Positions 8,708 through 16,777 of a DNA stretch of 64,000 bases are shown in pieces. Source of the stretch: an uncultured candidate division WPS-2 bacterium (lineage in GTDB: Bacteria; Vulcanimicrobiota; Vulcanimicrobiia; Vulcanimicrobiales; Vulcanimicrobiaceae); NCBI GenBank assembly GCA_937927945.1, contig CALEYW010000046.1, forward strand, positions 148,962 through 212,961, in the 5' to 3' direction. The stretch's first letter is position 1; each line of letters begins with the position of its first letter. Both the position numbers and the translations under genes were made by a program. The notes under the pieces are model-generated. The model was not told the DNA's origin, searched no databases, and worked only from the letters and a program-made list of their open reading frames with translations.

Positions 8708-9575
8708 CGCGCGCGAGCCGGCCGCTCGCCATGCGCAGCAGCCGCTCCGCTTCGTCGCGTTCGACGCTCCGCCGTCCCATGACGACGGCCGTCTTGACCG
8801 AACCGCCGGCCGCCGCCAGCAGCGCCGCCGCGTCGACCGCGTCGCCCGCGAGCTCACGCACCAGACGCTCGCCGCGCGCGCGCAGCTTCGCGTTCGTTGC
8901 GACGAGATCGACCATCCGGTTGCCGTAGGTTTTTCCCAGGCGAATCATCGCTCCGGTCGAGATCGCGTTGAGGACGACTTTCTGCGCCGTTCCCGCGCGC
9001 ATGCGGGTCGAGCCGGCGATCGGCTCGGCGCCGGTCGCGGCGACGATCGCGACGTCCGCTTCCGCGGCAATGGCGCCGCCCGCGGCGTTCGCGATCGCGA
9101 CCGTGGCCGCGCCGCGCTCGCGCGCGGCGCGCAGCGCGGCGCGCACGAACGGCGCGCCGCCGCTGGCCGAGATGCCGATGACGACGTCGTGTTCCGTGAC
9201 GTCGGCGACCGCTGCCGCGCCGGCGTCGACGTCGTCTTCCGCGCCTTCGATCGCCGTGCGCAGCGCACGATCGCCGCCGGCGATGCGGCCCTGCACGAGC
9301 GCGGGATCGACGCCGAACGTCGGCGGGAGTTCGGATGCGTCGAGCACCGCGAGGCGTCCGCTCGTGCCGGCACCGATCAGCACGATGCGTCCGCCGCGTT
9401 CGATCGCGCCGGCGACCAGCGCGGTGGCGCGGGCGATCTCGCCGCTCGCCGCGAGCGCCGCGTCGATCGCCGCGCGGTGCGTCTCGATCAGCGCACGCGC
9501 CAGCGCGACGTCGTCGAGCCGATCGATCTGGGCCGTCGCGGGGTCGACCGACTCGGTCGCCGGAAGGTCGTTCAC
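8688..9575 (-). CDS. murQ: N-acetylmuramic acid 6-phosphate etherase
   Basis: Cleaves D-lactate from MurNAc-6-phosphate to give GlcNAc-6-phosphate, in the cytoplasm. The 295-aa protein of normal family length has the SIS-type sugar-phosphate site: IGAGTSGRLAVLDASELPPTFG near residues 71-92 and GISASGGAPFV downstream. The block GSTRMRAGTAQKVVLN is diagnostic of MurQ. GTG start overlapping the preceding kinase stop. It is the last gene of the cell-wall recycling operon that starts with nagZ. Confidence 0.95.
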   Translation of the reverse strand: MNDLPATESVDPATAQIDRLDDVALARALIETHRAAIDAALAASGEIARATALVAGAIERGGRIVLIGAGTSGRLAVLDASELPPTFGVDPALVQGRIAGGDRALRTAIEGAEDDVDAGAAAVADVTEHDVVIGISASGGAPFVRAALRAARERGAATVAIANAAGGAIAAEADVAIVAATGAEPIAGSTRMRAGTAQKVVLNAISTGAMIRLGKTYGNRMVDLVATNAKLRARGERLVRELAGDAVDAAALLAAAGGSVKTAVVMGRRSVERDEAERLLRMASGRLARVIDAAG

Positions 9576-10477
9576 GCCACCGCTTCCGCCGCGCGTTCCG
9601 CCAGGCGCAGCGCGCCGCGCGCGGCGTCGCCGGCACCCCTCACGATCCTCACACCGGGGACGTCACCGTTCAGCCGAGTCTCGAGCAGAAACGTCAGCAG
9701 GCTGTTCTCTTCCAAGAGCCCGCCGCACAGGGCGACGTGCGGCGTCGCTTCGAGCAGGCCGGCCGCACGCAGCGCCGACTTCAGCAGATCGCCCAGTTCC
9801 GAGGCGGCTTGCTGCACGATCTTGCTCGACGCGCGATTGCCTTTCCCCGCAAAGGCGATGATGCTCGGCGCGAGCGCTGCGATCTGCGCCGGTTTGAGCG
9901 GCGCGTCGTACAGCGCGTCGAGAAAACCGTCGCGGTCGGAGACGTCGAGCGCGCGTGCGGCGAGGTCGGTCGTCTCGTCGCGCTGCGAACGGCCGTCGAG
10001 CACGCGGCCGTACAACTTCACCGCCTGCATCCCGATCCAGAACCCCGAACCCTCGTCGCCGGCGAGGTAGCCGAGACCGCCGACCCGCTGCACCCCCGGG
10101 CCGTGCTCCGCGTACGCAATCGAACCGGTCCCCGCGATCAAGACAGCGCCGTCACCGTAAGGAATCGCTCCGCGCAAGGCGATCGCCGCGTCGTCGCCGA
10201 CCGCGACCCGCGCGTGCGGGAATGCGCTAGCGATGTCATCCCGGAGCGCCGCGGCGATGCGCGGACGGCCGCTGCCGGCCGCGCCGACGTGAATCGCCGC
10301 CGGCTTCGCGCCGGCGAGCACCGCCCGGATCGTGCCGATCACTGCGTCAGCCGCATCGTCGACGCCGAGCGTCGTCGCGTTCGCACCGCGACCGCGCTCG
10401 GCACGCTGGAACTCACCGTTTTCGGACAAGGCGGCAACGGTCGATGTCCCGCCCGCGTCGACTCCTACGCAAATCAC
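9572..10477 (-). CDS. BadF/BadG-type ATPase, probable amino-sugar kinase (GlcNAc/MurNAc)
   Basis: A 301-aa ASKHA-fold kinase beginning VGVDAGGTSTVAAL (phosphate 1) with GTGSIAY (phosphate 2) and GDEGSGFWIG, as in N-acetylglucosamine kinase and MurK-type proteins. Sitting between anmK and murQ with 4-bp overlaps on both sides, it most likely phosphorylates free GlcNAc or MurNAc released by the recycling enzymes. Which sugar it prefers cannot be read from the sequence. The start is GTG at 10477. Confidence 0.85.
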   Translation of the reverse strand: MICVGVDAGGTSTVAALSENGEFQRAERGRGANATTLGVDDAADAVIGTIRAVLAGAKPAAIHVGAAGSGRPRIAAALRDDIASAFPHARVAVGDDAAIALRGAIPYGDGAVLIAGTGSIAYAEHGPGVQRVGGLGYLAGDEGSGFWIGMQAVKLYGRVLDGRSQRDETTDLAARALDVSDRDGFLDALYDAPLKPAQIAALAPSIIAFAGKGNRASSKIVQQAASELGDLLKSALRAAGLLEATPHVALCGGLLEENSLLTFLLETRLNGDVPGVRIVRGAGDAARGALRLAERAAEAVA

Positions 10478-11589
10478 CGAACGCTCTTCTCCGGTGGCGG
10501 GGTCGATCCGCCCGGGGCGATGGCGCCGAGCACGCGCGGGCCGCGCGCGCCGGTGACCCGCGGCAGGCCGGCCGCCCGGCCGGCGAGCGTCATCGCGCCC
10601 AGAACTGCGAAGGCGACCGCCTCCTTCGCATCGGCGTCGATGCCGTACGCATCCGAGGTCGACACCGTGACCTGCGGGAGCGCGGCGCGCAGTCCGTCGA
10701 GCAGCGCCGGGTTGCGCGCTCCCCCGCCGCTGACGATCGCCAGCCGCGCGTGCGGCGCGTATGCGGCGATCGCGTCCGCGACGCTGCGCACGGTCAGCGC
10801 GGCAAGCGTCGCGATCGCATCGGCGAGCGGCAAGGCGTCCAGCGCGTCGCGCCAGCGCGCGACGAACGGCGCACCGTACTCTTCGCGGCCCGTCGTTTTG
10901 GGCGGAGCGGAGCGCAAGTACGGATCGTCGAGCAAGTGCGCGAGCAGCGGTTCGTCGATGCTCCCTGCGCGCGCCAGCCTGCCGTCACGATCGTAGCGCT
11001 GCGCGCCCGCGCTGCGCGACTGCAGGTACGTGTCGCTCGGCAAGTTCGCTGGGCCGGTGTCGAACGCGATGCCCTCCGGCAGGACGGTCAGGTTCGCGAT
11101 GCCGCCGAGGTTGAGCGCGACGCACGGCGCGTGGTCGGCGAAGAGCAGCGCGTCGACGAACGGCACCAGCGGCGCGCCCGTCCCGCCTGCCGCAGTATCG
11201 GCCGAACGAAAATCGTACACGACGGTCGTGCCGGTCCGCTCGCGGATCCGGAACGCATCGCCCAGCTGCAGCGTGTGACGCGCCGCGTTGTCGTGCGCCA
11301 GGGTCACGCCGTGCGAAGCGACGGCGTCGAGCGGGAGATCCGCGGCGACCGCGCGCACCGCGTCGCCGAACGCTTCGCCGATCGCCGCGTGAAGTGCTGA
11401 GAGTTCGAGCGCGCCGACCGGTGCCGGCGGATATGCGGCGACGATGCGCGCGCGCAGCGCTTCGTCGAAGGGAACCGTCACAAACCGTTCGCAGGTTACC
11501 GAGGCGCCGTCGTCGCGCAGCCGCACGTTGCACACCGCGACGTCGATTCCGTCGAGCGACGTCCCCGACAGCACGCCGGCGATCAACAC
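10474..11589 (-). CDS. anmK: Anhydro-N-acetylmuramic acid kinase
   Basis: Phosphorylates and opens 1,6-anhydroMurNAc to MurNAc-6-phosphate, the MurQ substrate. Family blocks are GVLSGTSLDGIDVAVCNV at the N-terminus, CVALNLGGIANLT, FDTGPANLPSD and VSGGGARNPALL. I place the start at GTG 11589 (371 aa), which overlaps the upstream stop; the longer frame adds an Arg/Gly-rich leader that is not typical. AnmK implies that anhydro-sugars, products of lytic transglycosylases, are recycled. Confidence 0.93.
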   Translation of the reverse strand: MLIAGVLSGTSLDGIDVAVCNVRLRDDGASVTCERFVTVPFDEALRARIVAAYPPAPVGALELSALHAAIGEAFGDAVRAVAADLPLDAVASHGVTLAHDNAARHTLQLGDAFRIRERTGTTVVYDFRSADTAAGGTGAPLVPFVDALLFADHAPCVALNLGGIANLTVLPEGIAFDTGPANLPSDTYLQSRSAGAQRYDRDGRLARAGSIDEPLLAHLLDDPYLRSAPPKTTGREEYGAPFVARWRDALDALPLADAIATLAALTVRSVADAIAAYAPHARLAIVSGGGARNPALLDGLRAALPQVTVSTSDAYGIDADAKEAVAFAVLGAMTLAGRAAGLPRVTGARGPRVLGAIAPGGSTPPPEKSVR

Positions 11590-12647
11590 CGCGCTGCGGC
11601 CGGCACCGCGTCCTCCAGCGCTTCGAGCGCCGCGTCGCATGCGGCGATGCGAATGAGCCGGATGTCGCTGCGCCCGTAGTGCACCGCGTTGGTGAGCAGC
11701 ACCACGCTGACGTCACGCTCGGGATCGACCCAGACGCTCGTGCCGGTGAATCCCGTGTGGCCGAAGGCGTTCGAGGACATCAGTGGGCCGCACGAGTTCT
11801 CGTCGTTGGTCTTGAGCGCCCAGCCGAGACCCCGCCGCAGCACCGGATCGTACGCCTGCTCGCGCAGCGCTTCGCGTACGATTCCCGAATCGAGCGGCGC
11901 CGGGCGGCCGCGCAGCGTCGCGAGATACCATTCGCCCAGCAGCGCGACGTCGCGCGCGGTACCGAACAGTCCGGCGTGACCGGCGACGCCGCCGAGCAGA
12001 TGCGCCTTTTCGTCGTGCACCGTGCCTTGCACGCTGCCGCGCCAGGCGTCGGTCTCGGTCGCGGGAATCGCCTGCCGCTGCGTCGCGCGCGGGACGTACG
12101 CGGTCGACACGGCGCCCCAACCGCGCAGCCGCTCGGCGACGACCTCCGCGAGCGAGCGGCCGTGCAGCCGCGCCAGGATCGTGCCGAGCACGATGAAACC
12201 GAGATCGCTGTACACGACGCGCTCGCCGGGGACACCGCCGAGCGGCTCGGTCAGCGCGAACGCCGCGACGTCTCGATCGAGCAGCGTGCGATAGTCGGCG
12301 CCGCTCTTGAAACCGGCCGTGTGCGAGAGGATCGCGCGCAGCGAGATCGGTTCGTGCGCGGTGCGGCGCCACTCCGGCACGAGCCCCAGCAGCGGCGCAT
12401 CCAATGCGAGCGCGCCGCGCGACGCGTCGTCGAGCGCGACCGTTGCGACGAACACCTTGGTGATCGACGCGAGATCGAAGCGCGTGTCGACGAAGCACGC
12501 AGGCGCCGCTTCCGCCGCGCGCGCCCGGCCGTAGGCGCGCTCGAAGCACACGCGGCCGGCGCGTTCGACCCGTACGACGGCGGCGCTGAAGCGCGTGCCG
12601 AGTTCGGCTCGCACGGCTCGGTCGAGCGACGCGAAACGGTCGTTCAC
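11583..12647 (-). CDS. Serine hydrolase, beta-lactamase class C/AmiE-like
   Basis: A 354-aa penicillin-binding-protein-like hydrolase with the nucleophile motif SITK (Ser61-Lys64), a YSD at the usual YxN place and an HTG near the C-terminus (FGHTGFTGTSVW). No signal peptide is seen, unlike secreted DD-peptidases. Its place directly after nagZ parallels the Bacillus subtilis amiE-nagZ order, where AmiE is an N-acetylmuramoyl-L-alanine amidase, so a muropeptide amidase role is likely. A plain esterase is the alternative. GTG start inside the nagZ stop. Confidence 0.82.
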   Translation of the reverse strand: MNDRFASLDRAVRAELGTRFSAAVVRVERAGRVCFERAYGRARAAEAAPACFVDTRFDLASITKVFVATVALDDASRGALALDAPLLGLVPEWRRTAHEPISLRAILSHTAGFKSGADYRTLLDRDVAAFALTEPLGGVPGERVVYSDLGFIVLGTILARLHGRSLAEVVAERLRGWGAVSTAYVPRATQRQAIPATETDAWRGSVQGTVHDEKAHLLGGVAGHAGLFGTARDVALLGEWYLATLRGRPAPLDSGIVREALREQAYDPVLRRGLGWALKTNDENSCGPLMSSNAFGHTGFTGTSVWVDPERDVSVVLLTNAVHYGRSDIRLIRIAACDAALEALEDAVPAAARC

Positions 12648-14215
12648 GCGTGCGCGGGCAGGCGAATCGGGAGGATGCCGCGCGGCTCGGCGCGGCCTGA
12701 GAGGACGTCGGCGCAGCCTTCGAAGGCGAGCGGCTTATCGCCGTAGATGCACGCGATCCGGCGAGCCTGCGGCCAGAGCGGCGCGTCGTACGGTTCGCGC
12801 GCCGAGACGATCAGGGCATCGGGGACGACCGCGAGAAGGCGCGCGACCGCGTCGCGCTGCGCCGGATAGAGGTGCGCGCTGCGGGTGACGAGGACGAACT
12901 CGCGCTCGCCCAGGCGCGTGACGTGCTCGAGCAGTAAGTCGACGTCGTCACCGTCCGGTTCCAGCGGGACGCGCATCACCTCGCTCTTCCAGCGCCGCCG
13001 GCGCAGCGCCGAGCTGAGCGAAGGCTCCTCGACGGCACGCGCGCGCGCGCCCGATGCCGCCGCGTTGTCCGTCAGCGCGCCTTCGAACGAGATCACGGTC
13101 ACCGGCTTGCCTGCGGCGAGGCGCGCGTCGCCGCGCAGCACCGTCACCGCGCGCCGGGCCGCCTCGAGCGGCGCGTCCTCGTCGAGCGGCTGCGCGAACG
13201 GGGCGAGCACGGCAAAGCGGTTCCGCAGCGTCATCACGCGGGCGTATGCCTCGTGCAGCCGCCGCGCCGGAATGCGCTCCGTGCGAACCGCCGCCGCGAT
13301 CGCGTCGGCGGCTTCGCGGGCGAGCTCGAGATGATGACTGATCAACAGAAGATCCGCGCCCGCCGCCAGCGCTTCGACCGCGCCGCGCACCGTCCCGACG
13401 CCGCGCGCGATCGCGTCCATCTCCAGACAATCGGTCGCGACGACACCGTCGAAACCGAGCTCTTCGCGCAACAGGCTGGTGAGCACCGCGCGCGAGAGCG
13501 TCGCCGGACGGTCCGCGTCGAACGCGTCGATCACGACGTGCGCGGTCATGACGATCGATGCGGCCCGCGCCGCGATCGCTCGCGCGAACGGCACGAGGTC
13601 GCGCTCGCGCAGCGTCGCCGCATCGGCGGCGACCCGCGGGAACGCGACGTGGGAGTCCTCGGCGGTCGAACCGTGGCCGGGAAAATGCTTCAGCGCCGCG
13701 GCCACGCCGCCGCGTTCGAGACCCCGTGCGAACGCGGTGACGAACGCTGCGACGCGGCCCGCATCGTCGCCGAATGCGCGCGTCCCGATCACTCGGCTGG
13801 CGGGCTGCAGCGAAAGGTCCGCGACGGGCGCGAAGTCGACGCACACGCCGAGCCGCGCGAGATCGCGGCCGAGCAGCGTTGCGAGCGTTCCGGCCGCCGC
13901 CGGGTCGCCGCCCGCGCCCAGCGCCATCGCCGACGGGAGCGCCACGACGCCGTCGCTGATGCGTGCGACGCGACCGCCTTCCTGATCGATCGTCACCAGC
14001 GGCGGCGGGTCACCGAGCTCGCGCAACGCCGCAACCAGCGCGCGCAGCGCACCGGCGTCGCCGACGTTGCGCCCGAAGAGGATGATGCCGCCGGGGCCGA
14101 ACGCGCGCAGCGCGGCGAGCGGCGCCGTGCTCGGATCGGCACCCTCGAAGCCCACGCCGATCACGCCGCGCGCCAAAACCGCCGGATCGATGCCCTCGAC
14201 GCGGACGGTCAGCAC
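12644..14215 (-). CDS. nagZ: Beta-N-acetylhexosaminidase, GH3 family
   Basis: Removes GlcNAc from muropeptides or disaccharides. The 523-aa protein has the GH3 barrel with LVTIDQEGGRV, the His/Asp acid-base loop KHFPGHGSTAEDSH (176-189) and the nucleophile Asp262 in VVATDCLEMDAI. A second C-terminal domain makes it the longer two-domain Bacillus-type NagZ rather than the short E. coli form. No signal peptide is seen, so cytoplasmic action is likely. GTG start five bases after the preceding secreted gene; it heads the five-gene recycling run. Confidence 0.94.
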   Translation of the reverse strand: MLTVRVEGIDPAVLARGVIGVGFEGADPSTAPLAALRAFGPGGIILFGRNVGDAGALRALVAALRELGDPPPLVTIDQEGGRVARISDGVVALPSAMALGAGGDPAAAGTLATLLGRDLARLGVCVDFAPVADLSLQPASRVIGTRAFGDDAGRVAAFVTAFARGLERGGVAAALKHFPGHGSTAEDSHVAFPRVAADAATLRERDLVPFARAIAARAASIVMTAHVVIDAFDADRPATLSRAVLTSLLREELGFDGVVATDCLEMDAIARGVGTVRGAVEALAAGADLLLISHHLELAREAADAIAAAVRTERIPARRLHEAYARVMTLRNRFAVLAPFAQPLDEDAPLEAARRAVTVLRGDARLAAGKPVTVISFEGALTDNAAASGARARAVEEPSLSSALRRRRWKSEVMRVPLEPDGDDVDLLLEHVTRLGEREFVLVTRSAHLYPAQRDAVARLLAVVPDALIVSAREPYDAPLWPQARRIACIYGDKPLAFEGCADVLSGRAEPRGILPIRLPAHA

Positions 14216-14220
14216 GCCGC

Positions 14221-14598
14221 CTAGTGCTTGACCAGGTGGATGATCTGCGCGATCAGCTTGCCGGCCGTCCGTGAGATGAAGATCTGTACCTTCGACCCCT
14301 TCGAGACGTCGGTCAGGGAGTGATAGCCCGGATCGTCCGTCGTCACCGACGTGGTCGGCATCGTGGAGACGTCGACCTTGCCCTGCGTCCTCGAATCGAC
14401 GCTGATCACGCCGCGGTTGTAGTCGACGTTGGTGACGCGACCCTCGATGATCCCGCCGTCGTGCGCGCTTTGGTCCGCCTGAGGGCTCGCCGTCGGAGCG
14501 GGCGGCTTGGCGGCGGCAAAGGCGACGATGGGCGTGAGGACGAGACCCAACGCGAGTACGACGGGTGCGAAGCGGGGCATTGCGAGGAGAGAACGCAT
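14221..14598 (-). CDS. Small secreted protein of unknown function
   Basis: A 125-aa product with a signal peptide (hydrophobic 12-28, cut near AFAAA) and a small beta-rich mature domain (GGIIEGRVTNVDYNRGVISV). This resembles short exported SH3/OB-like domains, but no named family is assigned. GGGAG lies eight bases before the ATG. It ends just ahead of nagZ, so it may be the first gene of the recycling operon. Confidence 0.7.
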   Translation of the reverse strand: MRSLLAMPRFAPVVLALGLVLTPIVAFAAAKPPAPTASPQADQSAHDGGIIEGRVTNVDYNRGVISVDSRTQGKVDVSTMPTTSVTTDDPGYHSLTDVSKGSKVQIFISRTAGKLIAQIIHLVKH

Positions 14599-14626
14599 CG
14601 AAGGACTCCCAGCGTTCCGTTCTCGC

Positions 14627-14923
14627 TCAATCCGCCCCTATAGCAGAAAAGTACGCTTCGCGGGCGCCCGCCGCGCCCGTTTTCGCGCGGCTTCGCGCCT
14701 CTCGGGCCGCGACGACGGCGTCGTCGGTCGGCGCCCTTCCGGCGAGGACGAGCCGCAACGCCAGCAACGCCTCGTCCGCCGCGCGCACGCCCAGCGCGTC
14801 GAGGGCCCGGTAGAAGGGCTGCGCGCGCGGATCGCTCGAGCGATCGCGCAGCACCGCGGCGATCGCGTCGCTCTTGGTCGGGGTGCCGTCGAGGAGGTAG
14901 CCGTCGAGAGGGTGCAGTTCCAC
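14627..14923 (-). CDS. Unknown 98-aa protein
   Basis: Start chosen at GTG 14923; a longer frame to 14971 would run into the divergent gene. Codon third positions are strongly G/C as in real genes here, and the product is a mixed acidic/helical sequence (ELHPLDGYLLDGTPTKSDAI near the N-terminus), not an Arg-rich shadow. No family is recognised. Its start codon is only four bases from the start of the divergent protease gene, so each gene's ribosome-binding region lies inside the other gene. Confidence 0.5.
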   Translation of the reverse strand: MELHPLDGYLLDGTPTKSDAIAAVLRDRSSDPRAQPFYRALDALGVRAADEALLALRLVLAGRAPTDDAVVAAREARSRAKTGAAGAREAYFSAIGAD

Positions 14924-14927
14924 TTCG

Positions 14928-16319
14928 ATGCGATTCGCGAAGCGTCTCGCCGCGCTTGCCGCGGCGGTCACCTTGGGCGCGGCGCCCCCCGCGGATCCGC
15001 TTGCCGCCGCCGCGGCCGCGAACGGTCATCCGGCCCTAGTGCACGTGCGCGGCACGACCAGCCGTGCGTTCGAAGGCCGCCGCATCACCGAGACGCTCGA
15101 TCAACAAGGAAGTACTCGTTTGTTCAGGCGCTGCGTCGCCGAGGTCTGCAGCGGTTCGTGGTTCGACGGTAGGCGGCGCTGGGCGTTGGGCTTGAACGAC
15201 GTGCCGCTCCCCGACGAGGACGCGGCGCTGCCGGCACGGCGTACGCTCACCGCGATCACCTCTTTTGCCTTTGCCGAGCCGGCCTTTCGTGCGGCCGGCG
15301 GCTCGGTGGAACCTGCCGGCCGCGACGCCTGGCTCGTGCGCGCCCGCGGCGGCGACGCCTTGATCGCCCGGCTCGATCCCCTCACCCATCTCTTGCGCAG
15401 CGTCGCGACCGAGCGCGGACGGGAGATCGAAAGGTACCGCCGCTACGTGCGGGCGGACGGCGCGGCGTTCGCGCTCGAACGGCGCGGCGAGCTCGAAGAA
15501 CTCTCGCTCGAGACCGCGGTCGCGCTGCCGGAACCGCTGCAGCCGCCCGCGGGCGCGGCCGTCGCGTTCTCCGGCGACGGCGCCGCCGCGCTCGGCGCCG
15601 AGGGCGTACCGATCGTTCCGTGCACGTTGGGCGGCCGTGACGTGCGCTGTTTACTGGACACCGGCGCGACGCCGAGCGCCGTCGTGCTTCCGCTGGCCGA
15701 GGCGCTCGGTCTCGAACCGCGGGGCGAACTCGAGATCGCCGGGTTCTCCCGCTTCGCGACCGGCTTCGTCGAAACCGGACCGCTGACGCTGGGCGCCGCG
15801 CGGTTCGCTCGAGCGCGCTTCGCGGTCATCCCGGCGGTCTCGGCCGCCCGCTTCGACGTGGTCGTCGGCGCCGATCTGCTCGGCGAGGTGCGGCTCGTCC
15901 TCGATCGCGCGCGCGGACGGGCCGAGATCGCCGCCCCCCGCGGCGGACCGCATGACGGGGCCGTCGCGCTGCGGTTCGCCGACGGCGTTCCGCGCGTCGA
16001 CGTCACGCTGGACGGACGACCGTCGAGCGCACTCTTCGACAGCGGCGATGCGTCCGTCGTCTCGCTCGGATACGCCGAGTACCGCCAGGGTCCGCAGTGG
16101 CCCGTGGTCGATCGCGTTCGAGCCGCCGGCGTCGCCGGCAGCGTCGATGCGTTCGTCGTCACGATCCCCGACGTGCGGCTCGGCCCGATCGCGCTCGGTG
16201 CTGCTCGCGCTACCGTGAACCGCACGCAGCTCGGCGCGCACGTCGGCGCCGGGATCTGGACCAAATGCGTCGTCGAACTCGACGAGTCGGCCGCGGCACT
16301 CGGCTGCACGCCGCGCTGA
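14928..16319 (+). CDS. Secreted retropepsin-like aspartic protease with two motifs
   Basis: A 463-aa exported protein (signal segment about residues 5-20). Two aspartic-protease half-sites are visible: LLDTGATPSAVVLPLAEALG near residue 245 and ALFDSGDASVVSLG near residue 370, each followed by a hydrophobic flap-like repeat (GADLLGEVRLVL; GAGIWTKCVVEL). Retropepsins normally dimerise from one motif, so this looks like a duplicated single-chain form. The N-terminal 230 residues have no assigned domain. Whether it is active is open, because the second motif is DSGD, not DTGA. Confidence 0.75.
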   Translation: MRFAKRLAALAAAVTLGAAPPADPLAAAAAANGHPALVHVRGTTSRAFEGRRITETLDQQGSTRLFRRCVAEVCSGSWFDGRRRWALGLNDVPLPDEDAALPARRTLTAITSFAFAEPAFRAAGGSVEPAGRDAWLVRARGGDALIARLDPLTHLLRSVATERGREIERYRRYVRADGAAFALERRGELEELSLETAVALPEPLQPPAGAAVAFSGDGAAALGAEGVPIVPCTLGGRDVRCLLDTGATPSAVVLPLAEALGLEPRGELEIAGFSRFATGFVETGPLTLGAARFARARFAVIPAVSAARFDVVVGADLLGEVRLVLDRARGRAEIAAPRGGPHDGAVALRFADGVPRVDVTLDGRPSSALFDSGDASVVSLGYAEYRQGPQWPVVDRVRAAGVAGSVDAFVVTIPDVRLGPIALGAARATVNRTQLGAHVGAGIWTKCVVELDESAAALGCTPR

Positions 16320-16323
16320 GGCG

Positions 16324-16590
16324 TCAGTCGAGGTCGGCTTCAAGCCCCTCGGCGGTGCGCTGCATGATCTTCGCGAGCAGCGCGATGGCGCCGGCGCGAT
16401 TGGTGTTCAGCAGCATGTACTGCATTCGATCGTTGGGGTGCAGCACGACAAAGACGCCCTTGCTACCGGTCGTGATCGATTGCAGGATGCGATCGATGAA
16501 CGCTCGGTCCTCGTCGTCCAATTGGACCGCGCCGCCCTCTTCCTTGAGGAGCTCGCAGAGAAATGTGTCCAGGTTTTCAGGGACGTCCAT
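16324..16590 (-). CDS. Unknown 88-aa protein
   Basis: An acidic, helical 88-aa protein (MDVPENLDTFLCELLKEEGG at its start; Met-rich centre NDRMQYMLLNTNRAG). No family is recognised and no signal peptide or TM segment is seen. It ends tail-to-tail with the protease gene, four bases apart. The 187 bp between its start and the amine-oxidase gene hold no gene that I can see. Confidence 0.6.
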   Translation of the reverse strand: MDVPENLDTFLCELLKEEGGAVQLDDEDRAFIDRILQSITTGSKGVFVVLHPNDRMQYMLLNTNRAGAIALLAKIMQRTAEGLEADLD

Positions 16591-16777
16591 GTACCAAAAG
16601 CACCCTCGCTGTGGACGAGCGGTTCGCTCTTTTTGTAGTTTCGGTCGAAGCGCGAGAAAGTGAAGCGCGAGAGCCCAGGGTCCGTGAATTTTCCGCCACG
16701 GTCCTTATCGAGGCAAGGCGGGCAGCCGATCTCTGGCTTACGCGACCGCGACAGCCTCCGGGTGGTAGAACGGAGCG

